Counted from the stretch's first letter, positions 1 through 7,016 are shown. The stretch is DNA of 57,145 bases from an uncultured Eubacterium sp. (GCA_910584345.1 CAJTZX010000025.1:1-57145); one strand, 5' to 3'. The notes: generated by a model not told the origin, from the letters alone. Program-made: numbers and translations.

Positions 1-147
1 ATGCTCCGGCTCTCCTCCTGCGCCAGCGAGGACATGATGGTAAGGAGCAGCTCGCCCTTGCCGTCAAACGTCCAGATGTTCTCTTTCTCGAAGTAGCACT
101 CCACCCTGTTCTCCTTCAGCTTCCGGATGGTCGTGAGGCTGTCCACC
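1..147 (-). pseudogene. Host serine recombinase, 3' fragment split by the prophage
   Basis: On the minus strand this GC-rich segment encodes a stretch with the signature SLTTIRKLKENRVE, then YFEKENIW and IMSSLAQEESRS, which is typical of large serine recombinases of transposons and conjugative elements. It runs off the window's left edge. It joins in frame with the fragment at 50946-51089 once the prophage is removed, restoring RFARNTVD-SLTT. The phage therefore sits inside this gene. The rest of the gene lies outside the window. Confidence 0.85.
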
Positions 148-171
148 TTAAGGGTCGCTAGGCGAACACCT
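141..171. other. attL: 7 bp core plus phage arm
   Basis: The 7 bp core GTCCACC (141-147) is repeated at 50946-50952, exactly where the host recombinase reading frame breaks on both sides. The phage side carries the 11 bp arm GGCGAACACCT (161-171), the perfect reverse complement of AGGTGTTCGCC at 50921-50931. Rejoined in the circular phage the two arms flank the core almost symmetrically (14 and 13 bp spacers), as expected for a serine-integrase attP. The predicted exchange dinucleotide at the symmetry centre is CC. Confidence 0.85.
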
Positions 172-231
172 GATGCCGTAGTGCTCGTTATGCATTATTG
201 CATAGTGCTTATTTGTAAGTTCCAGACTTGA

Positions 232-298
232 CCATATTCGTATTTTAAAGCCACAAGCTTATATCATAATAGCCTGCTATATTAAAACTCAAATATGG
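232..298. repeat. Dispersed inverted-repeat element, copy R1
   Basis: Arms CCATATTCGTATTTTAA and TTAAAACTCAAATATGG enclose a ~33 nt loop with a smaller GCTTA-type inner motif. It is one of six related elements in the prophage (see 2575, 10408, 10714, 30807 and 41877). No coding function is seen. It lies between the attachment site and the last accessory gene. Confidence 0.75.
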
Positions 299-513
299 AG
301 ACCAGGCAAGCCCAGAATAGTACTCTGGGCTTGCGGCTATATAAAAATATGCATTGTATCTTTCGACATATTATAAAAGGCTGCTTTTAAGCGTTGCCAA
401 GATGGTAGGCAGGTAGACCTCGGCGGAAGGACTGTGACCCCCGTTTATATAGAAACCCGAAAGAGAATCTGAGAAAAGAGGGCTGAGCCATATGTATTTT
501 TTCAGGCACTTAA
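299..513. other. Non-coding left end with a strong hairpin; possible ncRNA or terminator
   Basis: No reading frame here looks like a gene. A near-perfect hairpin, CAAGCCCAGA paired with TCTGGGCTTG (306-334), lies downstream of the last minus-strand gene and may end that transcript, although no U-run follows. A smaller GTTT/AAAC hairpin lies near 450-466. The segment at 390-480 is G-rich and unlike its neighbours. It could hold a small RNA, but I see no recognised family. Confidence 0.35.
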
Positions 514-822
514 TCATAAAATCTCCACTTTCTTTGCCGTTTCCATTTTATCTAAAATTATATCGCTGCACTGCTCGATATAATCGGCAACATCATTCCA
601 TACTCGATAATTAGATGTCATCTTTTTTACCTGTTCAAAAATATCCATACAGTTATCGCAGGCAAGTAGTTTATCAAGCATAGACTCTGTAATAACTGCA
701 TAAGGGACAAATTCATTGCCATAGCAGTCCTGCATAAATGCTTTCTTAGTATTCTGTGTCATTGCTACACAAACCATATTTTTACTATCTCTAAAATGTC
801 CGATTGCCGCGTATACTTTCAT
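514..822 (-). CDS. Hypothetical accessory protein, 102 aa
   Basis: This is a small soluble-looking protein beginning MKVYAAIGHFRDSKN, with several cysteines and an acidic C-terminal half. The start is set by an AGGAGG-class site (the + strand shows ACCTCC at 831-836) six to eight bases upstream. It is the phage-end-most gene of the accessory array and has its own copy of the array promoter (859-887). I recognise no family. It is likely a moron-type gene with a host-interaction role, which is inference from position only. Confidence 0.7.
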   Translation of the reverse strand: MKVYAAIGHFRDSKNMVCVAMTQNTKKAFMQDCYGNEFVPYAVITESMLDKLLACDNCMDIFEQVKKMTSNYRVWNDVADYIEQCSDIILDKMETAKKVEIL

Positions 823-858
823 TTTTCATTACCTCCGTGTATTTCATTTGATATATTA

Positions 859-887
859 ATATTAACGCTATTGTTAAAATTTGTATG
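859..887 (-). promoter_or_regulatory. Accessory-array promoter, copy A
   Basis: On the minus strand CATACA (882-887) and TAATAT (859-864) are 17 bp apart. This is one of nine copies of the element; conserved flanks include TGTCGGCATAC at the -35 side and an ATATATCAAAT block just downstream of -10. It precedes the 514-822 gene. Confidence 0.7.
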
Positions 888-959
888 CCGACAAAACATA
901 CGGAGTTTTACTTATTCAGTTATGCACTTTTGCTAAACGTTCTCTGTATCCTGTAATCC

Positions 960-1130
960 TTATGGATTGTAAATTTCTTTTCTAAACAAAATACACTGCT
1001 GTTGTGGCTCACGATGCCCGTTAGAGCTATAACAAAAAGTCGCTATTATATCCTGCTCTTTACTGTCTGCAAAATTTTCATTAATCATGTCAATCAAATC
1101 CTGTTTTGATAAAGATTTCATTCCCTGCAT
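960..1130 (-). CDS. Hypothetical small protein, 56 aa
   Basis: The start chosen is MQGMKSLSKQDL, preceded by AAAGGAGAAAATT; the longer upstream extension has no ribosome site. The protein is mostly helical at its N-terminus with a polar C-terminus (HREPQQQ). It sits in a tight group with the genes at 1147 and 1340 and is probably co-transcribed from the promoter at 2045-2073. Family unknown. Confidence 0.6.
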   Translation of the reverse strand: MQGMKSLSKQDLIDMINENFADSKEQDIIATFCYSSNGHREPQQQCILFRKEIYNP

Positions 1131-1146
1131 AATTTTCTCCTTTCTG

Positions 1147-1296
1147 CTAATCATCCAACCCAAATTCTTCATACAACCGGCCCTGTGCTTCTAACAGGGC
1201 TTGCCAGCATCCTTCGTCTTTATGCAGCATAGTAAGATGAATTGCCAGATCAATATGTTGCTTAATTTCTTTTAATGTATAAGCAGAATACTCCAT
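1147..1296 (-). CDS. Hypothetical small protein, 49 aa
   Basis: The start is at MEYSAYTLKEIKQ, with GGAAAGG just upstream; the longer frame upstream is the antisense-like remainder of the neighbouring gene. The protein is predicted helical, with a Trp and an acidic C-terminus (YEEFGLDD). It lies between the DUF2786 gene and the 56 aa gene in one minus-strand run. No family recognised. Confidence 0.55.
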   Translation of the reverse strand: MEYSAYTLKEIKQHIDLAIHLTMLHKDEGCWQALLEAQGRLYEEFGLDD

Positions 1297-1339
1297 AGCC
1301 TTTCCTTTCTGCCCTCGTGACCTCCGGGGCGGGCTATTC

Positions 1340-1996
1340 TTAACCTTCAAGCGCTCTTGCTGTCGCAGTTGCTTTGCCGTCTGTTTTACCTTCGCTGTAG
1401 GCTCTGCCGTCACTTGACGTAATTAAAGAATTTTGAAAAGTTTTAAAATTCTTAGAATGCTCGGCATATGCTTCTTCAACTTCTTTTGGTACAACAATCA
1501 TAAGCGCAGTGCATTGCTTGTCAAGAACCTCTTTAATACCGTCACAAAATCCCACAAGATATGTATTCAAAACACCTTTGGTATTTTTCCCTTCTTTTTT
1601 ACATTTCAGGTAATACCGGTTGGCAAGTTTGTTACCCGTCTCAAATAAAAACTTGAAAACCTCAACAGCAATTTTGGCATCTTTCTCATATCCGTAAAAA
1701 GCGATTGCATCCCGATTGATAGAATAGGTCTTGCAACAAAAATTCTTTGCGATAATCTGCGATAACGTATAGCGCCATTTACGTACATAATGGCAGTTTG
1801 GCTTTGGCGCATAAGTTTCCTCGACAATATTCTGTTCAAGGCTTTTGCCTTCAAGGTCCGTAAGCTCAATATTGTATTTTGCCATGAGCTCCTGAGCTTT
1901 AAGAGCTGCGGATATTGCTTCATTCTCGCTTGGGTTATTTCCTGCAAGTGCTAAAAGGTTTTCGATCTTCTTTAAAATTTTTTCTCTATTTTCCAT
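1340..1996 (-). CDS. DUF2786 domain protein, 218 aa
   Basis: The N-terminus (about residues 4-42), with ILKKIENLLALA and ALKAQELMAKYNI, is the DUF2786 signature, found in many phage and plasmid proteins of unknown biochemistry. The central part (about 65-175) resembles the C-terminal domain that usually accompanies it. The final ~25 residues are polar and low complexity. The gene follows promoter copy B and an AGGAGG site whose bases could pair with an upstream arm. Confidence 0.75.
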   Translation of the reverse strand: MENREKILKKIENLLALAGNNPSENEAISAALKAQELMAKYNIELTDLEGKSLEQNIVEETYAPKPNCHYVRKWRYTLSQIIAKNFCCKTYSINRDAIAFYGYEKDAKIAVEVFKFLFETGNKLANRYYLKCKKEGKNTKGVLNTYLVGFCDGIKEVLDKQCTALMIVVPKEVEEAYAEHSKNFKTFQNSLITSSDGRAYSEGKTDGKATATARALEG

Positions 1997-2044
1997 AATT
2001 AAAATCCTCCGTGCGTTTGATTTGGTGTTTCATTTGATAAATCA

Positions 2045-2073
2045 ATTTTAACGCCATTGCCAAGATTTGTATG
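2045..2073 (-). promoter_or_regulatory. Accessory-array promoter, copy B
   Basis: CATACA (2068-2073) and TAAAAT (2045-2050, minus strand) are 17 bp apart, followed by TTGATTTATCAAATGAAAC. It drives the DUF2786 gene and probably the two small genes after it. The arm CTCCGTG upstream of -35 is complementary to CACGGAG at the ribosome site. Confidence 0.75.
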
Positions 2074-2118
2074 CCGACATAATACACGGAGTTTTAGTGT
2101 TTTAGCTAGGCACTTTTG

Positions 2119-2328
2119 CTAAGAGTCAATACTAGCCATATCATTTCGGTGCATTTCCTTTTGCATGTGCAAATACTTTTCCTCGCCCCATTCTTTGAGC
2201 TGATTCTGGTGAGTAGCTAATACGGCAGTACCGCCATAGGCCTGACAGATAAAGCCATATTTTATCGCAAGGTCCATGACCTCTTTCCAGTGAGAATCAA
2301 GCCCTTTCATTTTTTCCTGATTTACCAT
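2119..2328 (-). CDS. Hypothetical phage protein, 69 aa
   Basis: This short protein has a segment LAIKYGFICQAYGG and a charged C-terminus, with no membrane span. AGGAAGGAATT lies upstream of the ATG. It precedes promoter copy B and follows a ~350 bp gap that contains repeat R2. Function unknown. Confidence 0.6.
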   Translation of the reverse strand: MVNQEKMKGLDSHWKEVMDLAIKYGFICQAYGGTAVLATHQNQLKEWGEEKYLHMQKEMHRNDMASIDS

Positions 2329-2574
2329 TTGATTAATTCCTTCCTACTGTAGAGTTCATAATGTTAACAGATTTAACTTGCTGTTTGTAATCTGTATGGC
2401 TCATATTAATTTTGCTATGGCGAACTTTCTGGTTAAGTTCTTTTTTCCCTATAATAATCCCGTACCAGAATTCTCCCTTCCAAAAACTATGTACATAATT
2501 TGTTCTTATCTAGGAATTCCGTTTTGCCTGCACATTACCAGGGCTTTTTTCTGTAAAGCCATATATTAATACAT
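2329..2574. other. Intergenic gap without a convincing gene
   Basis: Neither strand has a frame with an acceptable start and ribosome site. A minus-strand stretch open from about 2510 down to 2344, encoding FWYGIIIGKKELNQK, lacks a usable start and could be a decayed gene. A plus-strand frame at 2378-2569 is hydrophobic, has no ribosome site and is treated as chance. Confidence 0.4.
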
Positions 2575-2640
2575 CCATATTCTTATTTCAGGCTTAAGCC
2601 CTTATAAATCACTGCCCAGGACCGCAAAATTCAAATATGG
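2575..2640. repeat. Dispersed inverted-repeat element, copy R2 (opposite orientation)
   Basis: The right arm AAAATTCAAATATGG and a degraded left arm CCATATTCTTATTT flank a loop whose reverse complement contains GATTTATAAG, matching the other copies. It is the only copy of the six inverted relative to the rest. A GGGCTT/AAGCCC hairpin follows directly. Confidence 0.6.
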
Positions 2641-2678
2641 GCTTCGTAAAGCCCAAGAGAAGCATCCCAGGTTTACAG

Positions 2679-3014
2679 CTATGACTGTTCTGTTTCTGCG
2701 TATTGAAACATTATTCCGCCATATTCCCATAGATCAGCTTTTAAGTCAGCCATTGACACTTCTCCGTCCTCCCATTTATGGTAAAGTGCCAACAGCTTTT
2801 CCGTAAATTCCTTACCGCGCTTATGCGCAGTCTTGGGCCAATAATCTGTTATCAATACTTCAAGCGGTATTGTAAACAAAAGCGCCAAAGCCTGGTTGAC
2901 CGCTTTATTTGCGGCATCAGATTTCAGATCATCAATCTGTGCCTGTGTAAGCGTAAACGTCTTTTGCTTTTTCTCTACGGCTCTTTTTTGCCGCCGTAAT
3001 TCTGCACGTCCCAT
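2679..3014 (-). CDS. Hypothetical phage protein, 111 aa
   Basis: The start at MGRAELRRQKRA is supported by GGGAGGGG upstream; the longer open frame upstream overlaps another gene. The protein has a basic N-terminus (R/K-rich to about residue 20), a helical middle with a mildly hydrophobic patch (LALLFTIPLEVLI) and an acidic C-terminus. It resembles small conserved phage proteins of unknown function. It follows the Cys-rich gene at 3028 closely, which suggests one transcript. Confidence 0.65.
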   Translation of the reverse strand: MGRAELRRQKRAVEKKQKTFTLTQAQIDDLKSDAANKAVNQALALLFTIPLEVLITDYWPKTAHKRGKEFTEKLLALYHKWEDGEVSMADLKADLWEYGGIMFQYAETEQS

Positions 3015-3027
3015 TTTACCCCTCCCT

Positions 3028-3180
3028 TTAAAGCCGTTCTTCATAATTAGCACACGCGTCCTGGTATTCAGTAACACAGCCATAGCAATCAGAAGAAGTA
3101 TTGTTACACGTCCATTCTTCATCCCAGAGGTCATGCTCATGCCATTTACAAGTGCCACAGCATTCATCAAAATAGCTCAT
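3028..3180 (-). CDS. Cysteine-rich small protein, 50 aa
   Basis: This short frame encodes MSYFDECCGTCKWHE, then CNN, CYGC and a final ACANYEERL. The spaced cysteines (8 in 50 residues) and the CxxCKWH start are typical of a widespread small phage protein that probably binds zinc. Function is unknown. It sits in the run 2679-3434 with its start just after the stop of the upstream gene, so it may be translationally coupled. Confidence 0.65.
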   Translation of the reverse strand: MSYFDECCGTCKWHEHDLWDEEWTCNNTSSDCYGCVTEYQDACANYEERL

Positions 3181-3182
3181 AT

Positions 3183-3434
3183 TTAGCACACTCCTTTATA
3201 GCCGATATAATACGGCGGCTCATCCACAAGAAATATCTTTGTATCTACGGTAATTCTGCCATAGCAGTTATATTCATAAGTCTGTTTTACTGCGGGAAGA
3301 AATAACCTGCCTTTCCAAGAAGTATGGGCCTGTTCTTCTGCTTTTGCCCGTTCCTCAGTCATACCATAAAGTTCATATGCAAGTCCTCGCTTCTCACTAA
3401 TTATTTTTGTCACACAAAAATCAACTAAGTTCAT
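3183..3434 (-). CDS. Hypothetical phage protein, 83 aa
   Basis: The start at MNLVDFCVTKII has AGAAAGGAAT upstream. The protein has a central charged segment (EERAKAEEQAH) and a tyrosine-rich C-terminus (PPYYIGYKGVC). It is adjacent to the Cys-rich gene. No family recognised. Confidence 0.55.
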   Translation of the reverse strand: MNLVDFCVTKIISEKRGLAYELYGMTEERAKAEEQAHTSWKGRLFLPAVKQTYEYNCYGRITVDTKIFLVDEPPYYIGYKGVC

Positions 3435-3507
3435 AATGTATTCCTTTCTTATTGGCAGAATAGGCAATATAGGCTTGTCCATTCTGCCAATACCATTGCT
3501 ACAGCTT

Positions 3508-3729
3508 TTATACAATTACGCCAAGCCGTTCATACATTCTTCCAAATTCAAAGCCCAGACGAACCATCTCAATGTCCATATGATCGCACATATTCTGGTA
3601 TGAATCATGCATATGTTCTTCACTGCATACCGAAACATAATCATCTCTTGTATAGGCCGCTTTGGCTTTATTAAAAAGATTAATATAAAAAGCTGCCTGA
3701 TCTGGCCTTGTGTCTTGTAACGCTCCCAT
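3508..3729 (-). CDS. Hypothetical phage protein, 73 aa
   Basis: This is a soluble, helical-looking protein starting MGALQDTRPDQA and ending RMYERLGVIV, with an AAGGAAGG-type site upstream. It follows the SprT-like gene by 36 bp on the same strand and is probably transcribed with it from promoter copy C. Family unknown. Confidence 0.55.
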   Translation of the reverse strand: MGALQDTRPDQAAFYINLFNKAKAAYTRDDYVSVCSEEHMHDSYQNMCDHMDIEMVRLGFEFGRMYERLGVIV

Positions 3730-3765
3730 AAAACAGCACCTTCCTTCTTGATTTCTTAGGAGCGC

Positions 3766-4893
3766 TTAAGAGCACTCCATTATTACATTGCATTTCCCAC
3801 ACTTGATATTCAGCTCTTCCGCTGCTTTAAAATGCTGGCCGCAGTGTGGGCATTCATAAACAAACATTTTCCTTCCAGCTCTGCCTCGGCTCTTCTTTGT
3901 CAATTCGATATGCGGAAATTTCGTTGCCATATCAATTCCTGAATCCTTTAAAGCCTTTACAAAATCCTCTGACGGCAAAACATAGGCATACCCATTTGCA
4001 AGATCATATTCAACCAAAAGCCCGCGGTCTTCGCACTGTTTCTTAAATTTGCCATTATGATACCGGCCGTTCTGGCAAGTATCCGTAATAGTATTTTCTG
4101 CGCAATAAATATGTGTCATTTCGTGAAAAAGTAAAGCTGCTAAGCCTTCTACCGGTTTATCCATAAATTTCGCGCCGATGCTGATTTCATAAGTAAATTC
4201 GCTATTATCCGCAGTTTTATCAATCTTTTGCATAGTGTGTCGGGCATATTCTCTTGGCGTATTCTGCACAAGAATCGCTGACTTTGGCAAACTATCTTCA
4301 AAATAAATATAATTAATAGTATTAAAAATATCTTCCAACATTTTAGCTGCCTTGTGACATTCTGTAACGCCATCTTTTGTGATCTGTGTAACTTCTTCTG
4401 TTTCCAGCTCTGTTTTCTGTTCTGGCACTACTTCCGGCTCTTCTGTTTCCGCCTGTTCTGTTTCTGACTCTTTTGTTTCCACCTGTTCTGCTCTCGGCTC
4501 TTTTGTTTCCACCTGTTCTGTTTCTGTCTCTTTTGTTTCCGCCTGTTCTGCTCCGGGCTCTTCTGTTTCCGCCTGTTCTGCTCCGGGCTCTTCTGTTTCC
4601 GCCTGTTCTGCTCTCGGCTCTTCTGTTTCCGCCTGTTCTGTTTCTGACTCTTCCGGCTTTACTACTTCTGGTTGATCTGCATTTCCCGCTTGTTCTTCCT
4701 CAGCCTTTGCTTCTTCTTCCTGATCTGTTTCAAGCTCTTCAACTTTTTTCCACCATCTTTTTAATGTTGAAACGCTGATTCTCTTTTCTTTGCCGTCATC
4801 CATCGTAACCGCCATTGTTTTTGTTTTTTCATCTACAGCGCCATCTGTTGTTAAAAATGTTCCAGGATTTTTCTTGCTTTCATATTTTGTCAT
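3766..4893 (-). CDS. SprT-like zinc metallopeptidase with repeat linker, 375 aa
   Basis: Residues about 180-300 form a SprT-like domain with the metal-binding motif HEMTH (257-261). The C-terminus is a zinc ribbon (C348, C351, C365, C368), as in SprT/Spartan-type proteases. The N-terminal ~50 residues form a small basic domain. Residues 83-153 are about seven imperfect 10-residue acidic repeats (consensus EQAETEEPGA) that probably act as a flexible spacer. Phage SprT-like proteins are thought to cleave DNA-bound or host proteins; the target here is unknown. It is the first gene after promoter copy C. Confidence 0.85.
   Translation of the reverse strand: MTKYESKKNPGTFLTTDGAVDEKTKTMAVTMDDGKEKRISVSTLKRWWKKVEELETDQEEEAKAEEEQAGNADQPEVVKPEESETEQAETEEPRAEQAETEEPGAEQAETEEPGAEQAETKETETEQVETKEPRAEQVETKESETEQAETEEPEVVPEQKTELETEEVTQITKDGVTECHKAAKMLEDIFNTINYIYFEDSLPKSAILVQNTPREYARHTMQKIDKTADNSEFTYEISIGAKFMDKPVEGLAALLFHEMTHIYCAENTITDTCQNGRYHNGKFKKQCEDRGLLVEYDLANGYAYVLPSEDFVKALKDSGIDMATKFPHIELTKKSRGRAGRKMFVYECPHCGQHFKAAEELNIKCGKCNVIMECS
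4435..4647 (-). repeat. 30 bp tandem repeat inside the SprT-like gene
   Basis: About seven 30 bp units encode the 10-residue repeats of the SprT-like protein. Units differ mainly between GAA/AAA and between PGA, PRA and TET endings. The array stays in frame and should be able to change length by slippage or recombination. Confidence 0.85.
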
Positions 4894-4939
4894 TATATTT
4901 GCCTCCTTAATATCTGCTTGTGTTTTATTTGTTATATTT

Positions 4940-4968
4940 ATATTAACGCTATTGCCTAAATTCGTATG
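4940..4968 (-). promoter_or_regulatory. Accessory-array promoter, copy C
   Basis: CATACG (4963-4968) and TAATAT (4940-4945) lie 17 bp apart on the minus strand, with CCGTCGGCATACG at the -35 side. It drives the SprT-like gene. Unlike copies A, B and D it has no upstream arm that would pair with the ribosome site. Confidence 0.7.
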
Positions 4969-5067
4969 CCGACGGAACTAACAGAATCGGCATCAGTTTT
5001 CTGTGTGATTTTAACAATATTGCTTGTTTGAGGGCCAAAGCATAGGCTCCTAAACAGGAGCCCGCTT

Positions 5068-5343
5068 CTAATAAACCATTAAAGGACTGTGGATAAAATC
5101 GCGCTCTGTAACCAAGCTGACGAAATTTCCCTGTTTTCCGGCTTTGCCGATAACCTTGTGAATGTTTTCAATATCCGTTTTGATAGTTGCACCGGATTCT
5201 GTTTTGAATACCAGGTGCTTTGTCGTTGTTCTTTCCAAAGTTGCGTACTCGCCGAAACAGCTATGGCCTGAACCACAGTGACCTACAAAAACTTTCTGAC
5301 CGATCTCAATATTCTCGAATTTCCCACAGTTCCAAACTTTCAT
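5068..5343 (-). CDS. Hypothetical accessory protein, 91 aa
   Basis: This beta-rich small protein starts MKVWNCGKFENIEIG. GHCGSGHSC gives a Cys/His cluster near residues 21-29 that could bind metal. The start has GGAGGTAAATAAA upstream. It is a single-gene unit with its own promoter copy D. Function unknown. Confidence 0.65.
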   Translation of the reverse strand: MKVWNCGKFENIEIGQKVFVGHCGSGHSCFGEYATLERTTTKHLVFKTESGATIKTDIENIHKVIGKAGKQGNFVSLVTERDFIHSPLMVY

Positions 5344-5389
5344 TTTATTTACCTCCGTGCGTTTGATTTATGTTTCATTTGATAAATCA

Positions 5390-5418
5390 ATTTTAACGTG
5401 TTTGCTTAAATCCGTATG
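5390..5418 (-). promoter_or_regulatory. Accessory-array promoter, copy D
   Basis: CATACG (5413-5418) and TAAAAT (5390-5395) are 17 bp apart on the minus strand. The 9 bp arm at 5428-5436 is a perfect complement of the ribosome-site arm at 5353-5361, so a transcript starting upstream could fold and hide the site. A transcript from this promoter would lack the upstream arm. Confidence 0.8.
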
Positions 5419-5461
5419 CCGACGGAACGCACGGAGTTTTAGCATCTCTGCTATGCACTTT

Positions 5462-5647
5462 TTACAGAAGCTCGTCAGGCGTGCAGCCTAATGCTTTCGC
5501 CAATTTAAGGGCATTCCGCAGCGTTATATTTTCCGGCTTAATCTTGCCTGTTTCGATCTGATATATTTTCATATAATGAACGCCAGATGCAGCAGCAAGC
5601 TCTTTTAATGTCATTCCTTTTTCTAGCCGCTTTTCTTTTAATCCCAT
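5462..5647 (-). CDS. XRE-type helix-turn-helix regulator, 61 aa
   Basis: A single helix-turn-helix domain fills the protein (LKELAAASGVHYMKIYQIETG at about 16-36 is split by the recognition helix). It has the usual length for minimal phage regulators of this type. It is the last gene of the unit 6300-6698, 5680-6285, 5462-5647 behind promoter copy E and is immediately downstream of the variable DUF6273 gene. It may regulate accessory genes, but its target is not visible. Confidence 0.8.
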   Translation of the reverse strand: MGLKEKRLEKGMTLKELAAASGVHYMKIYQIETGKIKPENITLRNALKLAKALGCTPDELL

Positions 5648-5679
5648 AAATTTTACCTCTTTTTCAAAATTTATATTTA

Positions 5680-6285
5680 TTAAACGCAGAAGCCGGGCAC
5701 AACACCACAGGAATTAGAGGCGCCCCAGAAGCCGGATACGCCGCTGCCGTCGACGAAGCAAAAGTTAGCGGCATTCGCCTCAAACGGAGAGGCCAGCCAC
5801 CACCAATCTGGCTCACCATCGCGTAATTTAATACGATTTTCTGCCTTTTCATAATATGGCAAATGCAGATCATCTTCTGGACAAATATAGTATCCATCAG
5901 AGCCAAATACTTCACGACGTGAAAACAGCCAAAGCTTATGCCCGCGGCGTTCTTTAATAACCTCCTGCAAGTCATTCGGCAACAATGCAAAAATTTCTGT
6001 ATCAAGATATTTTGCCATATTAGATGCATCATAGCCGCCTTCATTTGTATTCTCCTTATTCATAGGAGCTTCCTTACTAAGAATATCCTTAAATGTAAAT
6101 ACAACTTCATTTGGTTTATATGTATTAATTCCCGCAACGGCGATTCTCATTTTCTCGTCATTTTTAAGCACGATTGAAATAATATCGCCAACCGCCAGAA
6201 GGTCGGCAGCTTTTCCGCGCTCACAGAAAGAAGCAATAGCTTTCCATGTAATTTCCTTAGTTACTGTCTGAGTTAATGTAGTCAT
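5680..6285 (-). CDS. DUF6273-type variable protein, second DGR target (VR2), 201 aa
   Basis: The protein is a DUF6273-like C-type-lectin-fold domain (residues ~45-201) ending in GVVPGFCV. Its last 40 residues (162-200) match the DGR template at 14142-14265: I count 18 substitutions within the mutable segment, all at template adenines. The start MTTLTQTVTKEI has AAGGAGGAATTGA upstream; an in-frame ATG ten codons earlier lacks a site. It has no tail-attachment N-terminus, unlike the VR1 protein, so it is probably not a fibre. It follows the DUF3846 gene and precedes an XRE regulator. Confidence 0.85.
   Translation of the reverse strand: MTTLTQTVTKEITWKAIASFCERGKAADLLAVGDIISIVLKNDEKMRIAVAGINTYKPNEVVFTFKDILSKEAPMNKENTNEGGYDASNMAKYLDTEIFALLPNDLQEVIKERRGHKLWLFSRREVFGSDGYYICPEDDLHLPYYEKAENRIKLRDGEPDWWWLASPFEANAANFCFVDGSGVSGFWGASNSCGVVPGFCV
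5687..5802 (-). repeat. DGR variable repeat VR2
   Basis: This is homologous to the template repeat with changes only at adenines in the coding sense, for example template AAC codons becoming TTC, GAC, GGC and AGC, and AAT becoming TTT or TGT. The final GGCTTCTGCGTTTAA is shared with VR1 but differs from the template, marking the initiation boundary. It lies about 8.4 kb from the template and reverse transcriptase. Confidence 0.9.
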
Positions 6286-6299
6286 ATTCAATTCCTCCT

Positions 6300-6698
6300 T
6301 TATGCGTACTCGCACTGTGTCAATATCGGATACGGGTTTTCAAATTTTTCAGCTCTTGCCAGGCGAACCTTATCAAAAATATAATTGGCATCATCCATAG
6401 GCAGGCTTGTTAAATTTCCTTCTTTGTCTGCCGTACCCGTAATAAAAATATTGCCTACTAACTGTGCATTTCCGGCTGAATCAACAGCCGAAATTTTATG
6501 CGGTTCTTTCAGAAGTCCTTCATCATCACACACAATGTCATAGGCCTTTTTGCTGTCCCCAATACGGCGGGTAACTATATCAATGCAGCCGCAATTAAGC
6601 ACTTTGTAAAATGCATCCAGATCATTGGGAATTTCAACCAGCCCGAACATCTCCTTTTCTACGTCTACTAAGACGCCTACAATTCTTTTTTCCTTCAA
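6300..6698 (-). CDS. DUF3846 domain phage protein, 132 aa
   Basis: The sequence MKEKRIVGVLVDVEK followed by a KISAVDSAGNAQLVGN segment matches DUF3846 proteins, which occur in phages and conjugative elements with unknown function. The start codon is TTG with CAGGAGGAAAAAGC ahead of it. It is the first gene behind promoter copy E and is directly upstream of the VR2 protein gene. Confidence 0.75.
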   Translation of the reverse strand: MKEKRIVGVLVDVEKEMFGLVEIPNDLDAFYKVLNCGCIDIVTRRIGDSKKAYDIVCDDEGLLKEPHKISAVDSAGNAQLVGNIFITGTADKEGNLTSLPMDDANYIFDKVRLARAEKFENPYPILTQCEYA

Positions 6699-6714
6699 AG
6701 CTTTTTCCTCCTGA

Positions 6715-6750
6715 TTATTATTATCAAGTATTTTTACTTGACAATAATAA
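6715..6750 (-). promoter_or_regulatory. Long hairpin in the leader of the DUF3846-VR2 unit
   Basis: TTATTATTATCAAGTA and ACTTGACAATAATAA form a long, nearly complete inverted repeat between the -10 of promoter copy E and the ribosome site. It replaces the TTGATATATCAA block found in the other copies. It would form a stable 5' leader hairpin in the transcript of the second DGR target. Confidence 0.6.
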
Positions 6751-6778
6751 TTTTAACGTAATCACTAAAATCCGTATG
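6750..6778 (-). promoter_or_regulatory. Accessory-array promoter, copy E
   Basis: CATACG (6773-6778) and TAAAAT (6750-6755) are 17 bp apart on the minus strand. It serves the DUF3846 gene, the second DGR target and the XRE regulator. The upstream arm TCCTG can pair with CAGGA at the ribosome site, with different bases from copies A, B and D. Confidence 0.75.
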
Positions 6779-6820
6779 CTGACATAACCGCCAGGATTTT
6801 AGTAATTCTGCTATGCGGTA

Positions 6821-7012
6821 TTACCTAACGCTTAATTCGTGTATGCAATAGGTATGCCGCCAGCCTTTATATAAAAAGTCCGATTCCTTTACCGGCCGAT
6901 CTGCCCTTGACTCAATAAAAGTCTGCGCCTTCACCAAAGAATCATAACCAATCTGGCTAACCCTCGGCGGAGCGTACTCTGTATGTACCACAACAATATA
7001 AACATGTTTCAC
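6821..7012 (-). CDS. Hypothetical small protein, 63 aa
   Basis: A GTG start (then KHVYIVVVHTEY) is chosen because CAGGAGGTGACAGC lies directly upstream, whereas the longer frame has no site. The protein is a compact alpha/beta-looking sequence ending HTYCIHELSVR. It is the last gene of the four-gene unit behind promoter copy F. Function unknown. Confidence 0.6.
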   Translation of the reverse strand: MKHVYIVVVHTEYAPPRVSQIGYDSLVKAQTFIESRADRPVKESDFLYKGWRHTYCIHELSVR

Positions 7013-7016
7013 GCTG

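Noticed and set aside
1606..1947. 113 aa minus-strand frame overlapping the DUF2786 gene
   Set aside because: It is an alternative frame of the DUF2786 gene without its own ribosome site.
2378..2569. 63 aa plus-strand hydrophobic frame
   Set aside because: It has no ribosome site or promoter and lies in AT-rich intergenic DNA. Chance is more likely.
4435..4647. Regular 30 bp repeats that might suggest a CRISPR array
   Set aside because: Units are directly tandem without spacers, stay in frame within a gene, and there are no cas genes.
4379..4778. Two long plus-strand frames, Ser/Pro/Leu-rich, over the SprT repeat region
   Set aside because: They are antisense images of the 30 bp tandem repeats of the SprT-like gene. 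They have no ribosome site and low-complexity composition.
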